DNA from: an uncultured Eubacteriales bacterium
Lineage (GTDB): Bacteria; Bacillota; Clostridia; TANB77; CAG-508
Assembly: GCA_949287075.1 (NCBI GenBank)
Contig: CASEEU010000047.1
Span: 1-50,765 of the forward strand
Length of the DNA: 50,765 bases
Reading direction: 5' to 3'
Below the pieces are notes generated by a model. That model was not told the origin of the DNA. It ran no database searches and saw only the letters and a program-made list of their open reading frames with translations. Below, piece by piece: positions 15,832 through 25,133 of the stretch; positions within the stretch are counted from its first letter, which is position 1, and each line of letters starts with the position of its first letter. The position numbers and the translations under genes were made by a program.

Positions 15832-17832
15832 ATGAAAGAAGATTTAATGGAGGAGAGGAAATTGAATCCAAAAGAAGAAAATGTAGAAGAAAACTTACAG
15901 GAAGAAAGAAATCAAGAGATAGAAAATAAAAAAGAAAAACAAGATGAGGAATTAACAAATAAGGAAGAAATAAAACAAGAAGAAAAGGAAAAAAATGAAA
16001 TAATAAAAGAGGAAGAGCAAGGAAAAGAAGAAAAGAAAAATGAAATAGATAGTATACAAGAAAAAAAGAAAGATAATAAAGAGAAGAAAAACAAGAAAAA
16101 TCCAAAGAAAAAAGTAAAAAAAATTATTATTTCTATCATAATTGTTGCTATTATCATGTTGTTATTTTCTACAGTATTTGCATTAACAAATATAAATAAT
16201 GAGAAAATTATTAGTGGTATCACAATTGAAGGCGTAGAAGTTTCAGGTTTAACAAAAGAAGAAGCAATTTCAAAATTAGAAACCCTATATTCTGAAAAAA
16301 TAGGAAAAAATATTATGCTTCAATATCAAGATTTCAATTCAGAATTAAATCCAACACTTATGGAAGTAAATTATGATATAGAAAAAGCAGTTAATGAAGC
16401 ATATTCTTTAGGAAGAAATAGAAATATATTTATTAATAATTATAATATCATAGGAACACTAATTGCTAAAAAAGACTTTAATGTAGATATGACTATGAAT
16501 GAGGAAACAACGAAACAAACAATTAATGATATCGGAGCAAATTTACCAGGAATTTTAATAGAATCTAGTTATAGTGTAGAAGAAGATGAGTTAATTATTA
16601 CAAGAGGAAAAGAAGGCGTTGTTATTAGTACAGAAACACTTTTGTCAAAAGTGAAAGATATGTTAAATGATATTCATGAAACAGAAAATGTTATAGAAAT
16701 TCCAGTGGAAACAAAAACACCACAAGAAATAGATGTTGATAAAATACATAGTGAAATTTATCAAGAACCAAAGGATGCTTATTATACAAAAGAACCTTTT
16801 ACTGTTTATCCAGAAGTAGAAGGAATCGACTTTGATGTAGAAAAGGCAAAAGAGATTATTGCTGCTGAAGTCAAAGATGAATATGTTATTGATTTAATTA
16901 TAACAAAACCAAAAGTAACATTAGAAGATATTGGAACAGAAGCATTTCCAGATAGATTATCAACGTTTTCTACAAGATATAATGCAGCTGATAAAGACAG
17001 AACTACAAATTTAGTATTAGCATGTAAAAAATTAAATGGAAAAGTGATTATGCCAGGAGAAACATTATCATACAATGAAACATTAGGGCCAAGAACATAT
17101 GCAGCAGGTTATCGAAATGGAAAAATTTATGAAAATGGTCAAGTGGTAGATGGTTTAGGGGGAGGAATTTGTCAAATTTCTTCAACATTATATAATGCAG
17201 CATTAATGTCAGATATGGAAATTGTAGAAAGAAGAAATCATCAATTTGTTACATCTTATGTAGATGAAGGAAGAGATGCAACGGTTGTTTATGGATTAAC
17301 AGATTTTAAATTTAAAAATACAAGAAAATACCCTATTAGAATTGTAGCATCTGCAAGTGGTGGAGTAGCAACAATTTCTATATTTGGAATTAAAGAAGCT
17401 GACAGAGAATATACATATTCATTTAGAACAGAAACAATATCTACCATTCCATATACGACTAAGTATGTTGAAGATTCAAGCTTAACAGCTGGTCGAGAGG
17501 TAGTAACGCAAAATGGTACAAATGGATTGGTTTGCAAAACATATATGACAAAGATGTTAAATGGAAAAGTTGTTTCAACCAAATTACTTTCTACAGATAC
17601 TTATAGTGCAATGCAAAGAATTGTTAAGAGAGGAACATCAAAAACAACATCTAGTCCAAGTTCATCTACTAATAAAACTACAACCAATAAAGAAAACAAT
17701 AATGAGACGAATAAAGAAACAAATAAAAAACCAGTAGAGCAAACTCCAGAGGAAACAACTCCAACACAAAAGCCGGAAAAAGATCAACAAACAGAACAAA
17801 AAACAGAGCAAGAAACAGAAACTACGGAATAG
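15832..17832 (+). CDS. VanW/G5-domain membrane-anchored protein, 666 aa
   Basis: Cell-envelope protein of the VanW family. Cytoplasmic residues 1-93 are an almost continuous Glu/Lys low-complexity coil. One membrane helix (about 94-118) anchors it. Outside lie a peptidoglycan-binding-4-like region (about 125-370), a VanW domain (about 385-515, with MPGETLSYNETLGPRTYAAG and GGGICQISSTLYNAAL), a G5-like domain (about 516-600) and a Thr/Lys/Glu/Gln-rich disordered tail. ATG 15832 follows AAAGGGGAA; ATG 15793 lies inside the promoter. VanW itself has no proven enzymatic activity. No van ligase is nearby, so a peptidoglycan-associated role unrelated to resistance is likely. Confidence 0.88.
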   Translation: MKEDLMEERKLNPKEENVEENLQEERNQEIENKKEKQDEELTNKEEIKQEEKEKNEIIKEEEQGKEEKKNEIDSIQEKKKDNKEKKNKKNPKKKVKKIIISIIIVAIIMLLFSTVFALTNINNEKIISGITIEGVEVSGLTKEEAISKLETLYSEKIGKNIMLQYQDFNSELNPTLMEVNYDIEKAVNEAYSLGRNRNIFINNYNIIGTLIAKKDFNVDMTMNEETTKQTINDIGANLPGILIESSYSVEEDELIITRGKEGVVISTETLLSKVKDMLNDIHETENVIEIPVETKTPQEIDVDKIHSEIYQEPKDAYYTKEPFTVYPEVEGIDFDVEKAKEIIAAEVKDEYVIDLIITKPKVTLEDIGTEAFPDRLSTFSTRYNAADKDRTTNLVLACKKLNGKVIMPGETLSYNETLGPRTYAAGYRNGKIYENGQVVDGLGGGICQISSTLYNAALMSDMEIVERRNHQFVTSYVDEGRDATVVYGLTDFKFKNTRKYPIRIVASASGGVATISIFGIKEADREYTYSFRTETISTIPYTTKYVEDSSLTAGREVVTQNGTNGLVCKTYMTKMLNGKVVSTKLLSTDTYSAMQRIVKRGTSKTTSSPSSSTNKTTTNKENNNETNKETNKKPVEQTPEETTPTQKPEKDQQTEQKTEQETETTE

Positions 17833-17861
17833 ATGATTGTAAAGAGATTATATAGAAATCG

Positions 17862-17895
17862 AAACGACGTTTTTTACAAAAAACGTCGTTTTTCA
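17862..17895 (+). terminator. Terminator of the VanW gene
   Basis: A near-perfect 14-bp stem 17862-17875 / 17878-17891 (AAACGACG plus T's, with its complement) and T-tract. Confidence 0.85.
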
Positions 17896-17923
17896 TTGAC
17901 AAAAAGAGAAAATGTAGTATAAT
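17896..17923 (+). promoter_or_regulatory. tRNA-Lys(CTT) promoter
   Basis: TTGACA at 17896-17901, 16-bp spacer, TATAAT at 17918-17923: consensus promoter 21 nt before the tRNA. Confidence 0.85.
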
Positions 17924-17944
17924 AGTATATGTCTAAATGAAAAT

Positions 17945-18020
17945 GCGCCATTAGCTCAGTTGGTAGAGCAGCAGACTCTTAATCTGATGGTCGGAGGTTC
18001 GATTCCTCTATGGCGCACCA
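17945..18020 (+). tRNA. tRNA-Lys (anticodon CTT)
   Basis: 76 nt with encoded CCA. The acceptor GCGCCAT pairs with ATGGCGC, anticodon loop CTCTTAA, T-loop TTCGATT. Single-gene transcription unit with its own promoter and terminator. Confidence 0.95.
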
Positions 18021-18036
18021 CTACAATATAAAGAAG

Positions 18037-18076
18037 TAAATCTAAATATATTAAAAAACATTAGATTTATTTTTTT
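18037..18076 (+). terminator. Terminator after tRNA-Lys(CTT)
   Basis: A 9-bp perfect stem TAAATCTAA (18037-18045) / TTAGATTTA (18061-18069) with a 15-nt loop and a T-tract. Confidence 0.7.
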
Positions 18077-18121
18077 GTTTTTAAATACAAATTATGTAAA
18101 TTTTAAAAAGGGGTGAGAGAT

Positions 18122-19072
18122 TTGCTAAAAATTTATAGTACAGATATGGAGACAAACAAATTAGAAGAAATTAAAGAATTTAGAAAAGGAAGCTGGATTA
18201 ATTTAGTAAATCCCTCCGAAAATGAAATCAAAAGAGTATGTGAGAGTATTAACATTCAAGAAGACTTTATAAGAGATGCATTAGACTATGAAGAAAAAGC
18301 CAGAATTGATGAAGAAGAGGATGACAACACGATTCTTTTTGTGATAGATGTACCCGTAATAGAAAAAAATGAGGACAATGACATTTATTCTACAATGCCA
18401 TTAGGAATGATTGTAGTAAGAGATGATTTTTTTATAACAGTTTCACTAAGAAAAAACAAAGTTATAGAAGATTTTGAAAAAAGGAAAATAAAAAATTTTC
18501 AAACATACAAAAAAACAAGATTTATTTTTCAAATTTTCTATTTAAATTCGTCATATTTCTTAAATTACTTAAAACAAATTAATAAAGAAACAGAAATTGC
18601 AGAATATATTTTAAAAAATTCAATGAAAAATAAAGAGTTGTTAAAATTATTAAGCTTGGAAAAAGGTTTGGTATATTTTGCAACATCATTAAAATCAAAT
18701 GAAATTGTCATGGAGAAAACCATGAGAGGAAAAATTATAAAATTATATGATGATGATGAAGATATATTAGAAGATGCTATTATTGAGAATAGACAGGCTA
18801 TAGAAATGGCTCAGATTTATACAAATATTTTAAATGGAACCATGGATGCATATGCTTCTATTATTTCCAATAATCTAAATGGGGTAATGAAGTTTTTAAC
18901 ATCTATTACCATAGTACTTGCTATTCCTACAATGATATCAAGTTTCTGGGGAATGAATGTAAAATTACCATTTGAAAATAGTCCAATAGGATTTATTATA
19001 ATGGTACTAATTGCAGTGATACTAACATTAGTAGTAACATGGTGGTTAAAAAGAAAAGATATGTTAAATTAA
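18122..19072 (+). CDS. corA: CorA-family divalent cation transporter, 316 aa
   Basis: Mg2+/Co2+ channel-transporter. A large cytoplasmic N-terminal domain (about 1-250, with SWINLVNPSENEI near the start) precedes a long stalk helix and two C-terminal membrane helices. The signature Gly-Met-Asn (residues 277-279) ends the first helix, as WGMN rather than the commoner YGMN. The C-terminus is the usual basic WWLKRKDML. The start is placed at TTG 18122, with AGGGGTGA about 8 nt upstream. A GTG at 18113 is in frame but lies inside that site. Confidence 0.9.
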   Translation: MLKIYSTDMETNKLEEIKEFRKGSWINLVNPSENEIKRVCESINIQEDFIRDALDYEEKARIDEEEDDNTILFVIDVPVIEKNEDNDIYSTMPLGMIVVRDDFFITVSLRKNKVIEDFEKRKIKNFQTYKKTRFIFQIFYLNSSYFLNYLKQINKETEIAEYILKNSMKNKELLKLLSLEKGLVYFATSLKSNEIVMEKTMRGKIIKLYDDDEDILEDAIIENRQAIEMAQIYTNILNGTMDAYASIISNNLNGVMKFLTSITIVLAIPTMISSFWGMNVKLPFENSPIGFIIMVLIAVILTLVVTWWLKRKDMLN

Positions 19073-19116
19073 TATTTTAGAAACACAAAAAAGAGCTTAA
19101 ATTGTTAAATTGAAGT

Positions 19117-19165
19117 GAACCTGAATTATTAGACAAAAAATAGTTTAATAAAGAGGGTTCTTTTT
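19117..19165 (+). terminator. Terminator of corA
   Basis: GAACC.TGAATTATTA (19117-19130) pairs with TAATAAAGAGGGTTC (19146-19160) over a ~15-nt loop and is followed by TTTTT. Confidence 0.65.
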
Positions 19166-19311
19166 ATATGCAAAAAATAGTTTTTAAATAAATATTATCA
19201 TAAATTAAAACATGTTATTAATTGATATTTTTATAAAATGCACAATTAAATTGTATAAATGCATGAAAAAAAGGTTACAATATATAAAAATACAGAAAAA
19301 GGAGGAAAGAA

Positions 19312-19500
19312 ATGAAAATAATAGATAAAATTGCATTAGTTCTAATTATTATAGGTGCAATCAATTGGGGATTAATTGCATTGTTTGAACTAGATTTAGT
19401 AGCTTTAATATTTGGAGAAATGACAATTTGGTCAAGAATAGTCTATGGTCTAGTTGGATTATCTGGTTTATGGGGAATAAAACTATTATTTGATGATTAA
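19312..19500 (+). CDS. DUF378 small membrane protein, 62 aa
   Basis: The whole protein is a DUF378 domain: MKIIDKIALVLIIIGAINWG, an ELDLVALIFG loop, then a second membrane helix ending in GIKLLFDD. There are two membrane helices and no catalytic motif; the function of the family is unknown. AAGGAGG is 7 nt before the ATG. Confidence 0.9.
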   Translation: MKIIDKIALVLIIIGAINWGLIALFELDLVALIFGEMTIWSRIVYGLVGLSGLWGIKLLFDD

Positions 19501-19572
19501 CCATAGGTTAATATTATGTTAAATTTGTGGTCTAATAGAATAGAAACAATCATATATAGACAGAGAGAAAAA

Positions 19573-19672
19573 GGGGGATATTTATTTAGTTGAATCTCCA
19601 AATCTGAAAATTATTGACGAGTGACAGCAATTTTTCTCAAGGAAGGGGGAGTTCATTTTGAACTCCTTTTTT
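19573..19672 (+). ncRNA. Unexplained structured RNA element ending in an intrinsic terminator
   Basis: Three stems can be drawn: GGGGAT (19574-19579) with ATCTCC (19594-19599); GAAAATTATTG (19606-19616) with CAGCAATTTTTC (19625-19636); and terminator GGAGTTC (19648-19654) with GAACTCC (19660-19666) plus TTTTTT. GAATCTCC (19592-19599) can instead pair with the terminator's GGAGTTC with one bulge, giving a possible on/off switch. It precedes the ABC-F gene, but another promoter follows the terminator. No known riboswitch consensus recognised. The terminator is clear; the rest is inference. Confidence 0.4.
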
Positions 19673-19687
19673 CCGTATGTAAAATCC

Positions 19688-19716
19688 TTGAAAAATATGT
19701 AAAAATAGTATATAAT
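19688..19716 (+). promoter_or_regulatory. Promoter of the ABC-F gene
   Basis: TTGAAA at 19688-19693, 17-bp spacer, TATAAT at 19711-19716, between the structured element's terminator and the ABC-F start. Confidence 0.75.
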
Positions 19717-19778
19717 ACCAACGGTAAAATATAAAAGGCTATAAAAAAGATAAAGCCTAAAAGAAAGGAATGAAATAC

Positions 19779-21362
19779 ATGCTAAGTGCAAATGGAGTAA
19801 CTGTTAGATTTGGAAAAAGAGTCCTTTTTGAGGATGTGAATATAAAGTTTGGAAAAGGAAACTGCTATGGAATTATAGGAGCAAATGGTGCAGGAAAATC
19901 TACCTTTTTAAAAGTATTATCGGGAGAAATAGAACCAAGTAAAGGTGATGTGAGTTTAGATAAAGGAGAAAGATTATCTGTATTAAAACAAGACCACTTT
20001 GCCTTTGAAGAATATACCGTTATGGATACAGTCATTATGGGGAATAAAGAACTATATGACATTATGAAAGAAAAAGAAGCTATCTATGCAAAGCCAGACT
20101 TTTCAGAAGAAGATGGTATGAAAGCTGCAAAATTAGAAGAAAGATTTGCAGAACTAGATGGATGGAATGCAGAATCAGATGCAGCGATTTTATTAAACGA
20201 TTTAGGAATTATACCAGATAATCACTATAAATATATGAAAGAAATTGAAGCGAAAGAAAAGGTAAAAGTTTTGTTAGCACAAAGCTTATTTGGGAATCCA
20301 GATGTTTTACTATTGGACGAGCCAACCAATGACTTAGACATGAAAAGTATTAATTGGTTACAAGATTTCTTAATGGATTTTGAAAATACAGTGATTGTTG
20401 TATCTCATGACAGATATTTCTTAAATAAAGTGTGTACACATATTGCAGATGTTGATTTCGGAAAGATAAAAGTATATCCAGGAAACTATGATTTCTGGTA
20501 TGAATCAAGTCAATTAGCATTAAAGCAAGCAAGAGAACAAAACAAGAAAAAAGAAGAAAAAATAAAAGAATTACAAGAATTTATTGCTAGATTTAGTGCT
20601 AATGCTTCAAAATCAAAACAAGCAACTTCAAGAAAGAAAACTTTAGAGAAAATTGAATTAGAAGAGATTAAACCATCTAATAGAAAATATCCATATATTG
20701 ATTTTAAACCAGATAGAGAACCAGGAAGAGAGATATTACAAGTAAAAAATATATCTAAAACAATTGATGGTGTAAAATTATTAGATAATATATCATTTGA
20801 TGTAAAGCAAGATAACAAAATTGCCTTTTTAGCAGATAATGAACTAGCAAAAACAGTGTTATTCCAAATTATAGAAGGAGAAATAGAACCAGATGAAGGG
20901 GAATTAGTATGGGGAACAACTATTACAAAATCATATTTCCCTAAAGATAATAACTATTTATTTGAAACAGATGAAAATATAACAGATTGGCTTAGAAAAT
21001 ATTCTAAAGATCCAGATGAAACATATGTTAGAAGTTTCTTAGGAAGAATGCTATTTTCAGGAGATGAAGCATTAAAGCAAGTAAAAGTATTATCTGGTGG
21101 AGAAAAAGTAAGATGTGTTTTATCAAAAATGATGTTGTCAGGAGCAAATTTTCTAATATTTGATGAGCCAACAAACCATTTAGATATGGAAAGCATTACA
21201 TCACTAAACGAAGGAATGAAACGATTTGCAGGAAATATTTTATTTACATCACATGACCATGAATTAACACAAACAGTTGCCAATAGAATTATCGATATAA
21301 AGGAAAATGGAAAAATTGTTGACAGAGAAATTACTTATAATGAATATTTAGGAGTTGAATGA
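19779..21362 (+). CDS. ABC-F family ATPase (YkpA/YbiT-like), 527 aa
   Basis: Soluble twin-ATPase protein of the ABC-F translation-factor family, which acts at the ribosomal E site; no membrane domain is present. First cassette: Walker A GANGAGKST, ABC/Walker B region VLLLDEPTNDLDM and H-loop VVSHDRYFL. A Lys/Glu-rich linker (about 240-300) follows. The second cassette has a degenerate Walker A (LADNELAKT) but intact signature LSGGEKVR, FDEPTNHLDM and TSHDHEL. QDHFAFEEYTVMDTVIMGN is characteristic of the YkpA/YbiT subgroup, which is housekeeping rather than resistance. ATG 19779 has AAAGGA at good spacing; the ATG 9 nt earlier is too close to it. Confidence 0.9.
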   Translation: MLSANGVTVRFGKRVLFEDVNIKFGKGNCYGIIGANGAGKSTFLKVLSGEIEPSKGDVSLDKGERLSVLKQDHFAFEEYTVMDTVIMGNKELYDIMKEKEAIYAKPDFSEEDGMKAAKLEERFAELDGWNAESDAAILLNDLGIIPDNHYKYMKEIEAKEKVKVLLAQSLFGNPDVLLLDEPTNDLDMKSINWLQDFLMDFENTVIVVSHDRYFLNKVCTHIADVDFGKIKVYPGNYDFWYESSQLALKQAREQNKKKEEKIKELQEFIARFSANASKSKQATSRKKTLEKIELEEIKPSNRKYPYIDFKPDREPGREILQVKNISKTIDGVKLLDNISFDVKQDNKIAFLADNELAKTVLFQIIEGEIEPDEGELVWGTTITKSYFPKDNNYLFETDENITDWLRKYSKDPDETYVRSFLGRMLFSGDEALKQVKVLSGGEKVRCVLSKMMLSGANFLIFDEPTNHLDMESITSLNEGMKRFAGNILFTSHDHELTQTVANRIIDIKENGKIVDREITYNEYLGVE

Positions 21363-21394
21363 TGATTTTGGGGACGGAGAAAAAAATCATCATT
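21361..21394. repeat. REP-like repeat, left copy
   Basis: GATGATTTT, then GGGGACGGAG, then AAAAAAATCATCATT. It is a hairpin (GATGATTTT with AAAATCATC) starting inside the ABC-F stop codon. About 30 of 34 positions match the inverted copy at 22881-22913, so the two flank 1.5 kb carrying the deaminase and RAYT genes. Confidence 0.75.
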
Positions 21395-21435
21395 TTCTCC
21401 ATTCATTGAAAAGTATTAAAAAGGAGCTGAGTTTT

Positions 21436-21912
21436 ATGACCAGAGTTGATAAAATAAATTATTATCTAGATATTGCAGAAAGTGTAGCAGAGAGAGGAAC
21501 TTGTCTTAGAAATAATTATGGAAGTATTATTGTAAAAAATGATGAAATTATTTCAACAGGATATACGGGAGCGCCAAGAGGAAGAGAAAATTGCATCGAT
21601 TTAGGATATTGTACAAGACAAAAATGTGAAATGCCAAGTGGAAAAGGGTATGAAAGGTGCAGATCTGTGCATAGTGAGCAAAATGCGATTATCAGTGCTG
21701 CGAGAAAAGATATGATAGGTGCTACATTATATTTAGTAGGAATTAATCAAAGAAATGGAGAATATGTAAAAGATAATGAACCATGTTCTTTTTGCAAAAG
21801 AATGTTAATTAATTCAGGTATAAAAGATGTTGTTATGAGGGATGACAAATCAACATATCGAATTGAACAGGTACAAGACTGGATTGTACAAGATGACTCT
21901 TTAAAATATTAG
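21436..21912 (+). CDS. comEB: dCMP deaminase-like (ComEB), 158 aa
   Basis: Zinc-dependent deaminase converting dCMP to dUMP for thymidylate synthesis. The zinc ligands are in SVHSEQNAI (His, with catalytic Glu in HSE) and PCSFCKRM (two Cys). An extra cysteine cluster CTRQKCEMPSGKGYERC is the second metal-binding insertion seen in bacterial dCMP deaminases. The reading frame is open back to 21355, but AAAGGAGCTGAG before ATG 21436 and the family N-terminus (RVDKINYYLDIAESVAERG) fix the start. The upstream frame is only the REP repeat. The gene lies between the inverted REP copies. Confidence 0.9.
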   Translation: MTRVDKINYYLDIAESVAERGTCLRNNYGSIIVKNDEIISTGYTGAPRGRENCIDLGYCTRQKCEMPSGKGYERCRSVHSEQNAIISAARKDMIGATLYLVGINQRNGEYVKDNEPCSFCKRMLINSGIKDVVMRDDKSTYRIEQVQDWIVQDDSLKY

Positions 21913-21974
21913 TATTCTGATTTTAAAGTGAATATGTCAAGTCTTACATTTTAATTCAAAATTGAATATTAAGT

Positions 21975-21998
21975 GATGATTTTTGTGAAAAAGTCATC
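21975..21998. repeat. REP-like hairpin, middle degenerate copy
   Basis: GATGATTTTTGTG then AAAAAGTCATC: the same stem sequence as the flanking copies, but the GGGGACGGAG loop is lost. It lies between the deaminase and RAYT genes. Confidence 0.6.
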
Positions 21999-22065
21999 AT
22001 AAGCACATAGGAAAAACACAAAAATGCATTATTTTAAAAATAGGGGTAAAAAACAAAGAAAGTGA

Positions 22066-22824
22066 GTGATTAAGATTCCAAGAATAGCACGTAATTGTTT
22101 GGATACCTCTTTTTTTCACGTCATGGTACAAGGTATCAATAAAGAATATATATTCAAAAATAATAGATATATGAAGAGATATTTACAATTAATGAAAGAA
22201 AAATTAAATAGAGAAGAATTAGAGATAATAGCATATTGTATAATGAATAATCATGCACATATATTAGTAAAAGTAGAAGATATAAAAGAATTATCAAAAT
22301 ACATGCAAAAAATTAATACCATCTATGCTCAATATTATAATTATATGGAAGGTAATCGAGTAGGATATGTATTTCGTGATAGATATAAAAGCGAACCAAT
22401 ATTAGATAGAAGGCAATTAATACAATGTGTAAAATACATTCACAGAAATCCAGTAAAAGCAAATATGGTAAAAAATGAAAAAGAATATCCATATTCTTCA
22501 TATCACTATTATTTAACAGGAGAGATTGAAAAAACAAATATATTTGAACATGAAGAGATTGAATATATTTGCAATATGGATTTTATTGATGAAGAAACAT
22601 TTTTAGATATAGACACAAATATTGAGATGAAAATTGATAATTCCATTTCAGAATTTATTAAAAAAGAGCAAATAAAAGTATTTGAAATATTTGAAAAACG
22701 TGATATACTAAAGAAGTTGATAAGATATCTAAAAGAAGTAAAAAAGATAAAATATACAAATATTATGAAAAAATTAGATATTACAAAAGGGACAATGGAA
22801 AGATTAAAAAACAGAGTTGAGTAA
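22066..22824 (+). mobile_element. REP-associated tyrosine transposase (RAYT, IS200-like), 252 aa
   Basis: Single-strand Y1 HUH nuclease related to IS200/IS605 TnpA. The N-terminus RIARNCLDTSFFHVMVQGIN is typical of RAYTs. The HUH motif is HAH in MNNHAHILV (about 65-67). The Arg-rich VFRDRYKSEPI and the tyrosine-bearing YIHRNPVKANM (probable catalytic Tyr) are intact. The C-terminal ~90 residues are lysine-rich and end in a helix-turn-helix-like segment (YTNIMKKLDITKGTMERLKN). GTG start after AAGAAAG. Inverted REP-like hairpins flank the region, the usual arrangement for RAYTs. The gene appears full-length, so it may be active or domesticated. Confidence 0.9.
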
Positions 22825-22880
22825 GAAAATGACATTGAAACAAGATGATTTCTGATTCGTTTTAAAATTATCTTGTTAGC

Positions 22881-22913
22881 AATGATGATTTTTTGCTCCG
22901 TCCCTAAAATCAC
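22881..22913. repeat. REP-like repeat, right inverted copy
   Basis: AATGATGATTTTTTG, then CTCCGTCCC, then TAAAATCAC: the reverse complement of the copy at 21361-21394 with one deletion and two or three substitutions. It lies between the RAYT stop and tex. Confidence 0.75.
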
Positions 22914-22949
22914 AATTTTTAAAGAAAAAGAATAGGAAGGAAACAAAGA

Positions 22950-25133
22950 ATGGATAAAATTATTAATACAATTGCAGAAGAATTAATTATTAAACCAAAA
23001 CAAGTAGAGGCTACAATTAAATTAATTGATGAAGGGAATACGATTCCCTTTATTGCACGTTATAGAAAAGAAGTAACAGGAGGATTAAGTGACGAAATCC
23101 TTAGGGATTTGGGAGAAAGACTAAATTATTTAAGAAATTTAGAGCAAAGAAAAGAAGAAGTAGTAAAATCAATTGATGAACAAGGAAAATTAACAGATGA
23201 AATCTTACAAGCAATTGCAGTTTGTAAAACATTAGCAGAAGTAGAAGATATTTATAGACCATATAAACAAAAGAAAAAAACAAGAGCTACTGTTGCAAAA
23301 GCAAAAGGATTAGAGCCATTGGCAAGTATTATTATCGAACAAAAAGAAACAACACCAATTTTAGAAATTGCAAAAGAATATGTTAATATTGATACTTTGT
23401 CAGAAGAGGATAAAAAGAATAAAGATAAAGTAGTTCTAACTCCAGAAGATGCTGTACAAGGAGCTTTAGATATTATCGCAGAAGATATTTCAGATAATAG
23501 TAAATATAGAAAACAAATCAAAAGAATTTGCTATAGAGAAGCGACGATTCAAACAAAAGCAGCAAAACCAGAAGAAAAATCAAATTATGAAATGTATTAC
23601 GAATATCAAGAAGCCATAAAATACATACCAAGCCATAGAATTTTAGCAATTAATCGTGGAGAAAAAGAGGATTTTCTAAAAGTAAAAATTGAAAAACCAG
23701 AAGATAAAATATTAACATATATAGAAAAAGACATTATAAAAGGTGAAACACAATTTACACAAATGCTAAAGGATACAGTTGCAGACAGCTTTAAAAGATT
23801 AATTGAGCCATCAATTGATAGAGAAATCCGTTCAGATTTAACGGAAAAAGCAGAAGATAAAGCGATTAAAGTATTTGGTAAAAATTCAAAACAATTATTA
23901 TTAGGAGCACCAATCAAAGGAAAAACAGTTATGGGATTTGATCCAGCATATAGAACAGGATGTAAAATTGCTGTTATTGATGAGACAGGAAAATTATTAG
24001 ATTACACAACGGTATATCCAACAGAACCTCAAAATGACGTAGAAGGTGCTAAAAAAGAATTATTAAAATTAATTGAAAAAGATAAAGTAGATATGATTGC
24101 TATTGGAAATGGAACTGCATCAAGAGAGTCAGAAATGTTTGTAGCAGATATGATAAAAGAAGCTTCAAGAGATGTGCATTATGTGATTGTTAGTGAAGCA
24201 GGGGCATCTGTATATTCTGCATCAAAACTAGCAACAGAAGAATATCCAGATATTAATGTATCTATCAGAGGAGCAATTTCCATTGCCAGACGTTTGCAAG
24301 ACCCATTAGCAGAATTGGTTAAAATAGATCCAAAAGCAATTGGTGTTGGACAATACCAACATGATGTTAATCAAAAGAAATTACAAGAAAGTCTAACAGG
24401 AGTGGTAGAAGATAGTGTTAACAAAGTTGGAGTTGATGTAAACACAGCGACACCATCATTACTTTCATATGTTTCAGGAATTAATAATGCAATTGCTAAA
24501 AACATTGTAAAATATAGAGATGAAAATGGAAAATTAAAAAATAGGAAAGAATTATTAAAAGTTCCAAAACTTGGAAAAGTAGCATTTGAACAATGTGCAG
24601 GATTTTTAAGAATATTTGATGGTGATAATCCATTAGAAGTGACAGCTGTTCATCCAGAAAGTTATGAACCAACAGAAAAATTATTAAATCAATTAGGTTT
24701 TGATAAAAATGATTTAAAAGATAAAGACAAATTAGAAGAATTAAGAACAAAATTAAAAGGTGTTAATGTTCAGGAGATGGCAAAAGAATTAAATATAGGA
24801 GAAATGACATTAACAGATATTATTGAAGAATTATCAAAACCAGGAAGAGATCCACGTGAAGATATGCCAAAACCAATTTTAAGAAATGATGTATTAAAAC
24901 TAGAAGACTTAAAAGAAGGAATGGTTTTAACAGGAACTGTTAGAAATGTCATAGATTTTGGTGCATTTGTAGATATTGGTGTAAAACATGATGGGCTTGT
25001 TCATATCTCAGAAATGAGTGATAAATTTATAAAAAATCCATCAGATGTAATATCTGTAGGGGATATTGTAAAAGTAAAAGTTATCAAGATAGATAAAGAA
25101 AGACAAAAAGTAGGGCTTTCTATGAAAGTTTAG
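22950..25133 (+). CDS. tex: Tex-family S1 RNA-binding transcription accessory protein, 727 aa
   Basis: Nucleic-acid-binding protein with Tex architecture. The helical N-terminal domain (opening IAEELIIKPKQVEATIKLID, with TIPFIARYRKEVTGGL) is followed by a YqgF/RuvC-like domain (about 325-460: MGFDPAYRTGCKIAVID, ASRESEMF). Then come the helix-hairpin-helix pair (about 485-560: NTATPSLLSYVSGINNAIA) and a C-terminal S1 domain (about 650-722: GMVLTGTVRNVIDFGAFVDI). Length is typical. AGGAAGGAAA precedes the ATG. The stop codon is the first base triplet of a long palindromic repeat. Confidence 0.95.
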   Translation: MDKIINTIAEELIIKPKQVEATIKLIDEGNTIPFIARYRKEVTGGLSDEILRDLGERLNYLRNLEQRKEEVVKSIDEQGKLTDEILQAIAVCKTLAEVEDIYRPYKQKKKTRATVAKAKGLEPLASIIIEQKETTPILEIAKEYVNIDTLSEEDKKNKDKVVLTPEDAVQGALDIIAEDISDNSKYRKQIKRICYREATIQTKAAKPEEKSNYEMYYEYQEAIKYIPSHRILAINRGEKEDFLKVKIEKPEDKILTYIEKDIIKGETQFTQMLKDTVADSFKRLIEPSIDREIRSDLTEKAEDKAIKVFGKNSKQLLLGAPIKGKTVMGFDPAYRTGCKIAVIDETGKLLDYTTVYPTEPQNDVEGAKKELLKLIEKDKVDMIAIGNGTASRESEMFVADMIKEASRDVHYVIVSEAGASVYSASKLATEEYPDINVSIRGAISIARRLQDPLAELVKIDPKAIGVGQYQHDVNQKKLQESLTGVVEDSVNKVGVDVNTATPSLLSYVSGINNAIAKNIVKYRDENGKLKNRKELLKVPKLGKVAFEQCAGFLRIFDGDNPLEVTAVHPESYEPTEKLLNQLGFDKNDLKDKDKLEELRTKLKGVNVQEMAKELNIGEMTLTDIIEELSKPGRDPREDMPKPILRNDVLKLEDLKEGMVLTGTVRNVIDFGAFVDIGVKHDGLVHISEMSDKFIKNPSDVISVGDIVKVKVIKIDKERQKVGLSMKV

